Translations under genes and position numbers: made by a program | The notes under the pieces: generated by a model | What the model saw: the letters and a program-made list of their open reading frames with translations, nothing else | What the model was told of the DNA's origin: nothing | The model's database searches: none | Assembly: GCF_018688375.1 (NCBI RefSeq) | Contig: NZ_CP061318.1 | Coordinates: 682,001 to 746,000 of the forward strand | Source: Polynucleobacter sp. AP-Ainpum-60-G11 | GTDB lineage: Bacteria > Pseudomonadota > Gammaproteobacteria > Burkholderiales > Burkholderiaceae | DNA: 64,000 nucleotides | Reading direction: 5' to 3' | In this document: positions 43,729 through 53,166 of the stretch, one piece after another | Numbering within the stretch: position 1 is the stretch's first letter | Layout: each line of letters begins with the position of its first letter

Positions 43729-44937
43729 TTACAAAAACATCTCTTGTAAATTATTGAGGTAGCGTAAGCCTTGTACTGTCGCCTTAAGTTGATTTGGGTT
43801 TGGATCTAGCAAACCTTTTTTGCTGGCTTCATCCAATCCTTTTGACACCACGCTAAGCGGCAATCCCGTGCGCTCGCTAAAGGTAATGGTATCGACACCA
43901 TCAGTCAGACGTAATGTATTGAGCATGAATTCAAATGGAAGATCTTTAGCAGGGATTTCTCTAGCTTCAATTAAGGCATTGCCCTTGGTTTCCATGGCCT
44001 GCATATAGGTTTCTGGGTGGCGCTCTCGTACTTGGCGCGTAATTCTATCTGGGAAAGAAATCTTCCCATGGGCTCCCGCGCCAATTCCAATGTAATCACC
44101 AAAGCGCCAGTAATTTAGATTATGTTTGCACTCCTGAGCCTTTTTGGCATAGGCAGATACTTCATAGCGTCGATAGCCGACCGCCTCCAGAAGGGCTAAG
44201 TTCTGCTCAAAGATTGCATCAATTTCATCTTCATTTGGAAGCTTCGGTGGGAAGTTTGCAAAGTAGGTATTCGGTTCTAGCGTTAAGTTATAGAAGGACA
44301 GATGCGGAGTGTTAAACGAGAGGGCAGTTTCAATATCCGCTTTAGCGGCGGCAAGAGTTTGATTTGGTAATCCAAACATTAAATCGAGGTTGACGGACTT
44401 AAAGTGCTGTAAAGCAATCGCTATCGCGCGCTTGGCTTCTTCACCGTTATGAATGCGCCCCAAAGCTTTAAGCTGCTCATCCTGAAAACTCTGAATACCT
44501 AAAGAGACGCGATTGATCCCCGCTTTTGCAAAGCCAGCAAACTTCTCAGTCTCGACTGAGCCAGGATTGGCTTCCATGGTGATTTCACAATCAGGTTCTA
44601 AGTTCACACGCGCTCGAATAGCTGAGAGGAGTTCATTCATGCCATTAGCGGACATCAAGCTAGGGGTACCGCCACCAATAAAAATGCTATGAACTTGGCG
44701 ACCCCAGATGCAAGGTAGCTCTGTTTCTAAATCCGCAATGAGTGCTTTGATATAGCGGGCTTCATCAAATCCCTGAGCTTTACTCTGATCACTGCCGACA
44801 TCTTTAATTTGATGTGAGTTGAAGTCACAGTAAGGACACTTCTTTTCACACCACGGAAAATGAATATACAAAGACAGTGGCGGTAGGGCAGACAATTTTG
44901 GCTGTGTCGCCAAAGCGGGGTTAAGCAGATTGAGCAC
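43729..44937 (-). CDS. hemW: Radical SAM haem chaperone HemW
   Basis: HemW inserts haem into respiratory enzymes; it was formerly annotated as an oxygen-independent coproporphyrinogen oxidase. The radical SAM cluster motif is FPWCEKKCPYCDF. Other landmarks are HSIFIGGGTPSLM, MEANPGSVE and GINRVSLGIQSFQ. The start is uncertain: the GTG at 44937 gives a short overlap with rdgB, while an in-frame GTG at 44979 overlaps it by 59 bases. Residues before PPLSLYIHFPWC are not strongly conserved. Last gene of the rph-rdgB-hemW run. Confidence 0.9.
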   Translation of the reverse strand: MLNLLNPALATQPKLSALPPLSLYIHFPWCEKKCPYCDFNSHQIKDVGSDQSKAQGFDEARYIKALIADLETELPCIWGRQVHSIFIGGGTPSLMSANGMNELLSAIRARVNLEPDCEITMEANPGSVETEKFAGFAKAGINRVSLGIQSFQDEQLKALGRIHNGEEAKRAIAIALQHFKSVNLDLMFGLPNQTLAAAKADIETALSFNTPHLSFYNLTLEPNTYFANFPPKLPNEDEIDAIFEQNLALLEAVGYRRYEVSAYAKKAQECKHNLNYWRFGDYIGIGAGAHGKISFPDRITRQVRERHPETYMQAMETKGNALIEAREIPAKDLPFEFMLNTLRLTDGVDTITFSERTGLPLSVVSKGLDEASKKGLLDPNPNQLKATVQGLRYLNNLQEMFL

Positions 44938-45523
44938 GGCTTTGAAGTTCTGCAATGAGTTCACGCAATGCTTGGCCACGATGGCTGATGAGATTTTTCT
45001 CGGATGAATCTAGTTCAGCGGCGGTGCTACCAAGCTCAGGTAGAAAGAAGTGAGGGTCATAACCAAATCCATGATCGCCTTTAGCCTCATCGATGATTTG
45101 ACCGTACCAACGGGTTTGAACAATCAGTGGTTCTGGATCATTGGCGCTATCAACCATGACCAGGGCGCAGACATAATGTGCGCCACGATCAGCCTTACCT
45201 TGGAGCGCTGCAATCAATTTGTGATTATTGGCTGAGCTATCCCCATCGATACCTGCATAACGAGCTGAGTGGACGCCTGGCGCACCATCTAATGCATGAG
45301 CACAAATTCCAGAGTCATCAGCAAGTGCAGGTAAGCCGCTAGCAGCGCTGGCATGCCGTGCTTTTGCAAGCGCATTCTCAACAAAAGTAGGGTACGGCTC
45401 TTCTGCTGACGGAATACCAAGCTCGCCTTGGGGGATAACCTGAAAATGAAAGGGCGCTAAGAGCTCCTGAAACTCCCGAACCTTTCCGGCATTGTTAGAG
45501 GCGAGAACGAGCTTTTGCACCAT
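44921..45523 (-). CDS. rdgB: XTP/dITP diphosphatase
   Basis: This house-cleaning enzyme hydrolyses non-canonical purine nucleotides (XTP, dITP). Landmarks are LVLASNNAGKVREFQELL, ADDSGICAHALDGAPGVHSA and the C-terminal ISHRGQALREL, all expected of the HAM1 family. 200 residues is typical. It lies 14 bases after rph and overlaps hemW. Confidence 0.95.
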   Translation of the reverse strand: MVQKLVLASNNAGKVREFQELLAPFHFQVIPQGELGIPSAEEPYPTFVENALAKARHASAASGLPALADDSGICAHALDGAPGVHSARYAGIDGDSSANNHKLIAALQGKADRGAHYVCALVMVDSANDPEPLIVQTRWYGQIIDEAKGDHGFGYDPHFFLPELGSTAAELDSSEKNLISHRGQALRELIAELQSRAQSA

Positions 45524-45537
45524 CTACCTTTGATCTT

Positions 45538-46269
45538 TTATTTAAATGCTTCTATTTGTAGTTGGGTGAGGTCCTGAATTCCTTGCTCTGCCAAATCCAG
45601 CAGCGCATTTAATTCGGTGCGGGAGAAGGCTGCACCTTCAGCGGTGCCTTGTACCTCAATCATGCCGCCTTTGCCTGTCATCACGACATTCATATCGGTA
45701 TCGCATGAAGAATCTTCTGGGTAATCTAAGTCGAGTACAGGAACGCCTTGGTAGATGCCAACAGAAATCGCTGCAACACTATCAATGATCGGATCAGTCT
45801 TGAGTGCACCACTCTTCAGGAGGGTATTAATTGCGTCACGTGCCGCAACATAAGCGCCGGTAATAGATGCAGTTCTCGTTCCACCATCAGCTTGCAAGAC
45901 ATCGCAATCCAAATGAATAGTTCTTTCGCCCAATACTTTCAAGTCAAAGACGCTGCGCATGGCACGACCGATTAAGCGCTGAATCTCTTGTGTGCGACCA
46001 GACTGCTTGCCTCGGGCAGCTTCACGATCACTACGAGTGTGGGTAGATCGAGGGAGCATGCCGTACTCCGCAGTAACCCAACCTTCGCCAGAACCTTTTT
46101 TATGCGGAGGTACCTTTTCTAGAACGCTGGCGGTGCAGAGTACCTTGGTGTCACCAAAGGCAATGAGAACTGAGCCTTCTGCATGCTTGGTAAACGCACG
46201 GCTAATGCTTACAGGGCGTAATTCGGTGGGGGTACGGCCACTAGGGCGAGTAATGTGGGGCTGAGTCAT
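45538..46269 (-). CDS. rph: Ribonuclease PH
   Basis: Rph is a phosphate-dependent 3'-5' exonuclease that trims tRNA precursors. The protein opens [17 protein letters not shown], has [19 protein letters not shown] and the phosphate-binding [19 protein letters not shown] segment, and ends in the [16 protein letters not shown] region. 243 residues is the normal length. First gene of the minus-strand run with rdgB and hemW; divergent from yicC across 32 bases. Confidence 0.96.
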   Translation of the reverse strand: MTQPHITRPSGRTPTELRPVSISRAFTKHAEGSVLIAFGDTKVLCTASVLEKVPPHKKGSGEGWVTAEYGMLPRSTHTRSDREAARGKQSGRTQEIQRLIGRAMRSVFDLKVLGERTIHLDCDVLQADGGTRTASITGAYVAARDAINTLLKSGALKTDPIIDSVAAISVGIYQGVPVLDLDYPEDSSCDTDMNVVMTGKGGMIEVQGTAEGAAFSRTELNALLDLAEQGIQDLTQLQIEAFK

Positions 46270-46301
46270 GGAGTGGGGTCCTAAAGATCTACAATGTCCC
46301 T

Positions 46302-47243
46302 ATGATATCGAGCATGACTGGTTATGGCAGCGCTTCTCGCCAAGTCTCCCTAGGAGCTGGCGTTGTAGCTGATCTGCAAGTGGAATGTCGGGCTGTTAAT
46401 AGCCGCTTTCTGGATTTGGGCTTTCGTCTTCCGGACGAGTGTCGTGGGGCTGAACCTGCCTTGCGCGAGATGGCTACTCAAAGCCTTTCGCGAGGCAAGG
46501 TCGAGTTTCGGGCTGCATGGCGCGTTAATTCGGGCGCTGCCGGGGCAGCCAAAGCCAACCCCCATGCCTTGGGAGCACTGAATAAAGATCGCCTAGACGC
46601 TCTCTACACCCTTCAAGAACATGCTCAGATAGCCTTTCCGAATGCTGAAGCATTGCGTATAGCTGATATTTTGCGCTGGCCAGGAATTGTTTCTGAGCCA
46701 CGGGGCGAAGAGGAAGGCTGGCTTGCCGCTACGGTTGAGGCCGGTCGTGCCGCTTTAGCTGCCTTAATGGATAGTCGTCATGCCGAAGGTAAAGCCTTGG
46801 TTACGGTACTTACCAATATCACTGGCAAGATGCGTGAGATTGTGAAGACCATTGAGCCTAAGGTGCCGGAATACGTTGCTCAATATCAAGAGAAGCTTAC
46901 CGAACGCTTGGCTGAGGCATTGGCTGCCCAAGAGCAAGGAAAAGGTAACAGCGGTTCCGGTACAGAGTTGATGGAGCGTATTCGTCAAGAGGTTGTGCTC
47001 TACGCAGTACGTATCGACGTGGCAGAGGAGTTTGCCCGACTTAAGACCCATCTTCAAGCTGTTGATACTGCGCTTGCGGGTAAAGGTCCGGTAGGTAAGC
47101 GTTTGGATTTCTTGATGCAAGAACTCAATCGTGAAGCCAATACCCTCAGCTCCAAATCTGTTTCTGAAGAGTGCACGCAGGCCGCCTTAGAGCTCAAGCT
47201 CTTGATTGAGCAGATGCGTGAACAAGTGCAAAATTTAGAGTAA
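46302..47243 (+). CDS. yicC: YicC family endoribonuclease-like protein
   Basis: A conserved stress-related protein; E. coli YicC has been linked to RNA degradation. It starts ISSMTGYGSA, the universal opening, and ends with KRLDFLMQELNREANTLSSK, the conserved YicC C-terminal motif. Length 313 residues. It lies 21 bases upstream of gmk, as in many proteobacteria. Confidence 0.94.
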   Translation: MISSMTGYGSASRQVSLGAGVVADLQVECRAVNSRFLDLGFRLPDECRGAEPALREMATQSLSRGKVEFRAAWRVNSGAAGAAKANPHALGALNKDRLDALYTLQEHAQIAFPNAEALRIADILRWPGIVSEPRGEEEGWLAATVEAGRAALAALMDSRHAEGKALVTVLTNITGKMREIVKTIEPKVPEYVAQYQEKLTERLAEALAAQEQGKGNSGSGTELMERIRQEVVLYAVRIDVAEEFARLKTHLQAVDTALAGKGPVGKRLDFLMQELNREANTLSSKSVSEECTQAALELKLLIEQMREQVQNLE

Positions 47244-47264
47244 CCGTCATTTCCACCAATTACT

Positions 47265-47915
47265 ATGGCCAGTCCTAAACCTAAAGCTAACTTATCTCCT
47301 GCCTACCAAGGCAGTATGTTGATGATTGTTGCCCCATCAGGCGCTGGAAAATCTTCCTTGGTAAATGCTTTGTTACAGGAAGATGCCGCCCTCAAGCTCT
47401 CTCTTTCCACTACAACACGTGCGCCAAGACCGGGTGAAGTAGAAGGTAAGGATTACCGCTTTATTCAAAGAGAAGAATTTATAGCTGAGCGCGATCAAGG
47501 TCATTTTTTGGAGCATGCTGAAGTGCACGGCAATTTTTACGGCACCTCCAAAGCCTGGATCGAAACCCAAATGAAAACCGGGCGCGATGTGATGTTAGAG
47601 ATTGATTGGCAGGGTGCTCAGCAGATTCGTCAAATCATTCCTGAAGTCCAGTGGATCTTTATCTTCCCACCCTCATTTGAGGCGCTGGAAGAGCGCTTGC
47701 GTAAGCGTGGTCAGGATGATGAGGCAACCATTCAGAGAAGGTTAGCTGCGGCGCATTTGGAGCTCCAGCATGCCCATGAGGCAGATTTTATTGTGATCAA
47801 TGATGTTTTTGAGCAGGCTTTAGTTGATTTGCGCCATGTCGTTGCTGCCAGCCGCCTGCGCTCAGGGCCGATTATGGCTCGCAACCCTGCGCTTTTAAGG
47901 CGTCTCGGGGTCTAA
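47265..47915 (+). CDS. gmk: Guanylate kinase
   Basis: Gmk phosphorylates GMP to GDP. It shows the P-loop APSGAGKSSLVNAL, then STTTRAPRPGEVEGKDYRF and HAEVHGNFYGTSK, which bind GMP, and MLEIDWQGAQQIR. 216 residues is standard. It sits in the order yicC-gmk-rpoZ-spoT, which joins GTP supply with (p)ppGpp metabolism. Confidence 0.96.
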   Translation: MASPKPKANLSPAYQGSMLMIVAPSGAGKSSLVNALLQEDAALKLSLSTTTRAPRPGEVEGKDYRFIQREEFIAERDQGHFLEHAEVHGNFYGTSKAWIETQMKTGRDVMLEIDWQGAQQIRQIIPEVQWIFIFPPSFEALEERLRKRGQDDEATIQRRLAAAHLELQHAHEADFIVINDVFEQALVDLRHVVAASRLRSGPIMARNPALLRRLGV

Positions 47916-47960
47916 TCAGTTATCCTATAGGTATTGAAGCTAAAGTTAAGTGAGTTCAGC

Positions 47961-48164
47961 ATGGCCCGTATTACTGTAGAAGATTGTCTAAAAACTATCC
48001 CAAATCGTTTTGAGCTGGTATTGGCTGCGACTTATCGCGCACGTCAATTGGTTCAAGGTCACTCCCCACGTGTTGAGTCCAGAGATAAAGCAACTGTAGT
48101 TGCGTTGCGTGAAGTTGCTGCTGGTGTAACTGACCGTGACATGTTGACCAAAGTACCTTTGTAA
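47961..48164 (+). CDS. rpoZ: RNA polymerase omega subunit
   Basis: Omega helps assemble RNA polymerase and forms part of the ppGpp site. The 67-residue protein opens [20 protein letters not shown] and contains [13 protein letters not shown] and [14 protein letters not shown], all canonical. I start at the ATG at 47961; an in-frame start at 47934 would add nine residues absent from the family. It precedes spoT. Confidence 0.96.
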   Translation: MARITVEDCLKTIPNRFELVLAATYRARQLVQGHSPRVESRDKATVVALREVAAGVTDRDMLTKVPL

Positions 48165-48179
48165 TTCAGGGGTTCCGTT

Positions 48180-50525
48180 GTGGAGCTCCCCTTAGGCGAC
48201 TCAAACACATCGGAACACAAAGGCTTGGTCTCGCCTAAAGAGACCGCTAGTAGCGATAAGTCTTCCATCATCGCTACTTTGTTGGCCCAGTCAAGCCGAC
48301 ACTTATTTGGCCCTACCTCTGCGCCAACATTACCTCTAAAGCATCAAGTTGTTTCGATTGATGGACTTATCTCCAAATTGGGCTATCTCAAGCCTGAAGA
48401 AGTTAATCTTATTAAGCAGGCCTTTCACTTCGCAGATGCCGCCCATTTGGGTCAGTATCGCCATAGTGGCGAGCCTTACATTACTCACCCCGTATCAGTT
48501 GCTGAACTCTGTGCTACGTGGCGCCTAGATGCTTCATCCATCATGGCCGCCTTATTACATGATGTCATCGAAGATACTGGCTGCACCCAAGCAGACCTCG
48601 TTGGTAAGTTTGGTAGCAAAGTAGCTGAGCTCGTCGAGGGATTAACCAAGCTCGATAAGTTGGAGTTCCAAAGTCATGCTGAAGCGCAGGCTGAAAGCTT
48701 CCGTAAGATGTTTATGGCGATGGCGCGAGATGTGCGCGTCATTCTGGTAAAGCTAGCTGACCGTACTCACAATATGCGTACCCTTGATGCTGTCCCAATG
48801 GAGAAGCGTCGCAGAGTGGCTGCAGAAACGATTGAGATCTACGCGCCGATTGCACACCGTCTCGGCCTCAATATTATTTACCGCGACTTGCAAGATTTGA
48901 GCTTCCGTTACTCCATGCCAATGCGCTTCAGAGTGATTGAGGGTGCAGTCAAGCGGGCGCGTGGCAATCGCAAAGAAATGGTCGAGAAGATTTTGCAGAA
49001 TGCACGCATGGCATTTGCAAAGGCCAATCTCGAGGTAGATCTGCAGGGCCGAGAAAAAACACTCTTTAGTATCTATAACAAAATGCGTAGCAAGCATTTG
49101 AGTTTTTCTCAGGTGCTTGATGTTTATGCCTTCCGGGTCACCGTTCATTCAATTGATGAGTGCTATCGTGCGCTCGGAATATTGCACGCGCTCTATAAAC
49201 CTATGCCGGGCAAGTTCAAGGATTACATTGCGATTCCCAAGCTGAACGGCTATCAGTCTTTGCACACAACACTATTAGGACCTTCCGGTGTGCCGGTCGA
49301 GTTTCAGATACGAACTGGTGATATGCATGCCGTTGCAGAAGCGGGTGTTGCTGCGCACTGGGCATATAAAGATGGTGGTCCTGATATGAGTGAGGTGCAA
49401 AACCGCGCTCATCAGTGGCTGCAGTCCTTAATTGATATTCAAGATAGTAGCGGCGATTCGCAAGAGTTCTTGGAGCACGTCAAAATTGATTTGTTTCCAG
49501 ATGCGGTGTATGTCTTTACGCCCAAAGGACAGATTAGAGCTTTGCCGCGTGGGGCTACCGCACTAGACTTTGCCTACTCCATTCATAGCGATGTGGGTAA
49601 TACCTGTGTAGCCGTCAAGATCAATGGCATGCAGTTGCCCTTGCGCAGTGAGCTCAAGAATAGCGATATTGTTGAGGTAGTGACATCGGCGAACTCGCAA
49701 CCAAATCCAGGTTGGTTGGCATTTGTGAGAACGGGTAAAGCGCGTGCTTCCATTCGTCATTCACTGAAGACCAAGCACTATGCCGAGTCTCTGCAATTGG
49801 GTGAGCGACTTTTGGCAAATGCTTTGCGTCAGCAGGGAGTAGATGCTGGGTTACTCTCCCCAGAAATCTGGGAAAAGTTATTGCATTGGACTGGCGATAA
49901 AACTCGTGAAGAGGCCTGTGTCAATATTGCCTTGGGACGCAGATCCGCTCAAGAGCTAGCAATTCGTTTAAAGATTTTGATTGATGATGAAGGTGGTTCA
50001 GAGCAAATGCGTTTGGGGGCAGCGGACTGGGTTTCGCCTCAGCAAGAGATTGCTTCACATCATCATCAGCGCCAAGCTATTTTGGTGGATGGGCGCGAAG
50101 GAAACTCAATTAGCTTTCAAACCTGCTGTCATCCGATCCCCGGTGACAACATCATTGGTTACCTTGGTAAGGGTGAGGGTTTGCAGGTTCACACCAATGA
50201 CTGCCCGGTAGCGCTCCGTATGCTCTCCAAAGACAGTGATAAGTGGGTGGAGGTCGAGTGGGGCAAAGAGGTTAACCGAGAATTTGAGGTGGATCTTGCA
50301 ATTGATACGCGTCAAGGTAAGGGCGTACTGGCTAGAGTGGCGAGTAGTGTGACTGCTGCAGATTCCAACATCCTTAATGTATCCATGGATGACCGCTATA
50401 AAGAAGATGCCGTCACCATTCGGTTCACCATTCAAGTATCAGATCGTTTGCATCTCTCCAAGGTGATGCGTAGTCTGCGAACCAATCACGATGTGATGCG
50501 TGTGACCCGAGTTCGAGTCAGCTAA
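48180..50525 (+). CDS. spoT: Bifunctional (p)ppGpp synthetase/hydrolase
   Basis: SpoT sets the level of the alarmone (p)ppGpp in the stringent response. An HD hydrolase domain (HSGEPYITHPVSVAELC and AALLHDVIEDTGC) is followed by the synthetase domain (GREKTLFSIYNKMRSKHLSF, DYIAIPKLNGYQSLHT), a TGS domain (VYVFTPKGQIRALPRGATAL) and a C-terminal ACT domain (RVASSVTAADSNILNVSM). The HD motif being intact supports real hydrolase activity. GTG start at 48180 lies 16 bases after rpoZ. Length 781 residues. Confidence 0.96.
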   Translation: MELPLGDSNTSEHKGLVSPKETASSDKSSIIATLLAQSSRHLFGPTSAPTLPLKHQVVSIDGLISKLGYLKPEEVNLIKQAFHFADAAHLGQYRHSGEPYITHPVSVAELCATWRLDASSIMAALLHDVIEDTGCTQADLVGKFGSKVAELVEGLTKLDKLEFQSHAEAQAESFRKMFMAMARDVRVILVKLADRTHNMRTLDAVPMEKRRRVAAETIEIYAPIAHRLGLNIIYRDLQDLSFRYSMPMRFRVIEGAVKRARGNRKEMVEKILQNARMAFAKANLEVDLQGREKTLFSIYNKMRSKHLSFSQVLDVYAFRVTVHSIDECYRALGILHALYKPMPGKFKDYIAIPKLNGYQSLHTTLLGPSGVPVEFQIRTGDMHAVAEAGVAAHWAYKDGGPDMSEVQNRAHQWLQSLIDIQDSSGDSQEFLEHVKIDLFPDAVYVFTPKGQIRALPRGATALDFAYSIHSDVGNTCVAVKINGMQLPLRSELKNSDIVEVVTSANSQPNPGWLAFVRTGKARASIRHSLKTKHYAESLQLGERLLANALRQQGVDAGLLSPEIWEKLLHWTGDKTREEACVNIALGRRSAQELAIRLKILIDDEGGSEQMRLGAADWVSPQQEIASHHHQRQAILVDGREGNSISFQTCCHPIPGDNIIGYLGKGEGLQVHTNDCPVALRMLSKDSDKWVEVEWGKEVNREFEVDLAIDTRQGKGVLARVASSVTAADSNILNVSMDDRYKEDAVTIRFTIQVSDRLHLSKVMRSLRTNHDVMRVTRVRVS

Positions 50526-50541
50526 TTACACTCAAGTTCAA

Positions 50542-51042
50542 TTATTGGTACTGAACGTCTAGAATTTCAATCTCGGTAGGTCCGGTTGGGGTCTGAATTT
50601 TGACGCAATCACCCAAGCGAGCCTTGATGAGCGCTTTGGCAATCGGCGAGACCCAGCTGACATGACCTAGGTCCAAATCAACTTCATCGACTCCCACAAT
50701 CGTGATGGTTGTCTCCTTGCCTTCATCAGCGCCTTCTAGACTTGCATAGGTCACAGTAGCCCCAAAAAAGACCTGCTCAGCATCTGCGTCCCCGGTTTTT
50801 CGGGCTTGGTTGTCAACGACTACGGCAAATTCAAGGCGCTGATTTAGGAAGCGAATCCGGCGGTCTATCTCTCGAAGTCGCTTTTTTCCGTAGATGTAGT
50901 CCCCATTTTCAGAGCGGTCTCCGTTGGACGCAGCCCAGTGAACAACCTTGACAACCTCCGGCCGATCAAGGTTTAGGAGCTGTAAAAGCTCGCTTTTGAT
51001 GCGTTCATGACCAGCTGGTGTGATGTAGTTCTTCTCTTCCAT
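50542..51042 (-). CDS. greB: Transcription elongation factor GreB
   Basis: GreB rescues backtracked RNA polymerase by stimulating transcript cleavage. The coiled-coil N-domain starts YITPAGHERIKSELLQLL and contains AASNGDRSENGDYIYGKKRL, the acidic-tip region. The C-domain ends VSPIAKALIKARLGDCV. I use the ATG at 51042, giving 166 residues; the longer in-frame ORF would run antisense across tRNA-Arg. Convergent with spoT. Confidence 0.94.
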   Translation of the reverse strand: MEEKNYITPAGHERIKSELLQLLNLDRPEVVKVVHWAASNGDRSENGDYIYGKKRLREIDRRIRFLNQRLEFAVVVDNQARKTGDADAEQVFFGATVTYASLEGADEGKETTITIVGVDEVDLDLGHVSWVSPIAKALIKARLGDCVKIQTPTGPTEIEILDVQYQ

Positions 51043-51060
51043 GGCATAATTATGGCTGTT

Positions 51061-51137
51061 GCGGCTGTAGCTCAGCTGGATAGAGTACTTGGCTACGAAC
51101 CAAGGGGTCGTGGGTTCAATTCCTGCCAGCCGCACCA
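51061..51137 (+). tRNA. tRNA-Arg (anticodon ACG)
   Basis: Acceptor arms GCGGCTG and CAGCCGC pair perfectly, followed by A and encoded CCA. Anticodon stem CTTGG/CCAAG with loop CTACGAA gives ACG, the wobble-edited arginine tRNA. Divergent from greB across 18 bases; a CATAAT box lies at 51045-51050. Confidence 0.97.
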
Positions 51138-51145
51138 ACTCTTAT

Positions 51146-51183
51146 AGGGCCTAGTTGAAAAACTGGGCCCTTTTCTTTTTTTT
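51146..51183 (+). terminator. Rho-independent terminator after tRNA-Arg(ACG)
   Basis: AGGGCCTAGTT and AACTGGGCCCT pair around GAAA with one or two imperfect positions, followed by a long T-rich tract. Confidence 0.88.
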
Positions 51184-51226
51184 GGTAGTTCATAGTAGTT
51201 TCATCTAGATCCCTTATAGTTTGTCT

Positions 51227-52399
51227 ATGAGTATTTCAGACCCTAATTCCTCGCTTTCAATGGCTCCAGTAGCGGTTTGGTCGCAGGCCGACGCAAGTCA
51301 TGCTCAAGTTAGCCTGAGTGGGGCAGTCAACGTCTATTCATTAGCTGGTGTCTGGACTGATATTCAGGAAAAACAAAGGCTTTGGCTGGGGCAAGGTAAT
51401 GCCCAGAGTCATTCGCTTGTTTTCGATGCTTCAAAAGTTAGCTCTTTAGATGGATCTGCCTTTGCATTCTTAATTGATGTGCAGGAGGCGCAGCAAAAAG
51501 CAGGCGGGCAGTTTGCTATTCAGGGTCTAGATCCAAAGTATCAGCCGCTCCTGCACGAATTTGATCCAATCACCAATCTCTTCCCGGTTCCGACTCCAAA
51601 GCCAAAGTCTAGCTTTGTGGTGAGCGTCGGAATGGCCGCTCAAGACCTGATTGAGGATGCTCGCGGACTAGTGAGCTTTGTCGGCCATTTGTCAGCAGAT
51701 TTAGCCTGGTCAATACGTCACATAAAACAAGTTCGTTGGGGTGACTTTGTCAATGCGGCTGTAGAAGCGGGGATCTCTGCATTACCTATTGTTGGCCTAG
51801 TTGCATTTTTAATTGGTGTGATTTTGTCTTTTCAGGCCGCTATCGGCATGCAGCAATTCGGTGCCGTTTCTTTTGTAGGGCCACTAGCTGCATTGGGCAT
51901 TGTGCGCGAGATGGGGCCGCTGATTACGGCAATCTTGCTTGCTGGTCGATCGTCTGCTGCATTTGCTGCAGAGATCGGGACGATGACTGTCAACAGCGAA
52001 GTAGATGCATTAGTTACTGGCGGTTTAAGCCCGATTCGATTTTTGGTAGTGCCAAGAGTATTGGCAGGCATATTAGTGGCGCCTATATTGACCCTGTTCG
52101 CCGATATCGTCAGCATTTTTTCTTCCATGCTGACAATGCAAATTTATGGTATTCCCTTCATTAATTTTTATAACGGTATGTTGGCTGCCGTTGATGTTGA
52201 GGATGTGTTGTCAGGCCTTGTGAAGGCGACTCTATTTGGCGTAGTTGTCTCAGCCATGGGTTGCTTGCGTGGAATGCAAACGGGAACCGGTGCAGCTGCA
52301 GTTGGAATTTCTGCAACCCGTGCAGTGGTGAGCAGTATTGTCATGATCGTCTTGGTGGACGGCATCTTTGCTTATATCTCTTACAGGACAGGCTTCTGA
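51227..52399 (+). CDS. Mce lipid ABC transporter permease with N-terminal STAS domain (MlaE family)
   Basis: This permease belongs to a system that moves phospholipids or other lipids between the membranes. Residues about 20-110 form a STAS-like domain (SLVFDASKVSSLDGSAFAF), the part that MlaB supplies separately in E. coli. The permease follows with VEAGISALPIVGLVAFLIGV, then LGIVREMGPLITAILLAGRS and EIGTMTVNSEVDALV, diagnostic of MlaE. ATG at 51227 is preferred to a TTG six bases before. The stop overlaps the ATPase start. Confidence 0.93.
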   Translation: MSISDPNSSLSMAPVAVWSQADASHAQVSLSGAVNVYSLAGVWTDIQEKQRLWLGQGNAQSHSLVFDASKVSSLDGSAFAFLIDVQEAQQKAGGQFAIQGLDPKYQPLLHEFDPITNLFPVPTPKPKSSFVVSVGMAAQDLIEDARGLVSFVGHLSADLAWSIRHIKQVRWGDFVNAAVEAGISALPIVGLVAFLIGVILSFQAAIGMQQFGAVSFVGPLAALGIVREMGPLITAILLAGRSSAAFAAEIGTMTVNSEVDALVTGGLSPIRFLVVPRVLAGILVAPILTLFADIVSIFSSMLTMQIYGIPFINFYNGMLAAVDVEDVLSGLVKATLFGVVVSAMGCLRGMQTGTGAAAVGISATRAVVSSIVMIVLVDGIFAYISYRTGF

Positions 52400-53166
52400 T
52401 GGACGCATTAGATAAGGCGATTGACGTTCAAAATCTCACTGTAGGCTATGGCTCTAAAGTGCTGCTTCAGAATTTAAACTTTTCTGTGGCGAACGGCGAA
52501 ATCTTTGTCATTTTGGGTGGATCCGGTTGCGGTAAGTCTAGCCTCCTCAAGAATTTGTTCGGCCTGTATGAGCCCCTTGCAGGCGATGTATTGATTGAAG
52601 GTCAAAACATTACAAGCGCCCAAGGTACAGAGCGTCAAAAAATTATGACGAGTTTTGGGGTGATGTATCAGCAGGGTGCTTTGTTTGGTTCTATGAATCT
52701 TCTGGATAACGTAACTCTTTTTATGGAGGAGTACACCCAACTCACTAGAGACCAGATGAATCTATTGGCGCGCTGTAAGCTCGATTTAGTTGGTTTGCTT
52801 CCCTATGAAACGTATATGCCCAGCGAGATTAGTGGTGGCATGCAAAAACGCGCCGCAATTGCGCGCGCTATGGCCCTGGATCCAAAGATCTTATTTTTAG
52901 ATGAGCCTTCTGCTGGTCTTGATCCGATTACCTCAGCCGATCTCGACAGTACGATTCTGGATCTCTCAAAAAATTTGGGATTTACCTTTGTGATCGTCTC
53001 CCATGAGCTAGCAAGTATATATTCCATCGCCGACAAGGTGATTATGTTGGATAAGGATGCCAAAGGCATTATTGCTGAGGGTGATCCAAAGACATTAAGA
53101 GACACCAGTAAGGACCCACGAGTACATCAATTCTTTAATCGCATCATGAGCAAGGACGCAGCATGA
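52399..53166 (+). CDS. Mce lipid ABC transporter ATP-binding protein (MlaF family)
   Basis: The ATPase energises the MlaE permease. The Walker A motif is GGSGCGKSSLLKNL, the signature SEISGGMQKRAAIARAM and Walker B ILFLDEPSAGLDP, with the switch His in VIVSHELAS. Its ATG overlaps the permease TGA by one base; the longer in-frame ORF upstream is inside the permease and is not used. 255 residues. Its stop overlaps the next start by four bases. Confidence 0.94.
   Translation: MDALDKAIDVQNLTVGYGSKVLLQNLNFSVANGEIFVILGGSGCGKSSLLKNLFGLYEPLAGDVLIEGQNITSAQGTERQKIMTSFGVMYQQGALFGSMNLLDNVTLFMEEYTQLTRDQMNLLARCKLDLVGLLPYETYMPSEISGGMQKRAAIARAMALDPKILFLDEPSAGLDPITSADLDSTILDLSKNLGFTFVIVSHELASIYSIADKVIMLDKDAKGIIAEGDPKTLRDTSKDPRVHQFFNRIMSKDAA

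Noticed and set aside
50542..51138. Longer greB reading frame with 32 extra N-terminal residues
   Set aside because: It would run antisense through tRNA-Arg and the extra residues are not GreB-like; the ATG at 51042 gives the family length.
52261..52398. N-terminal extension of the Mce ATPase
   Set aside because: It overlaps the permease by over 130 bases in another frame and is Cys-rich nonsense; the ATG at 52399 overlaps the permease stop by one base and starts the ABC domain.
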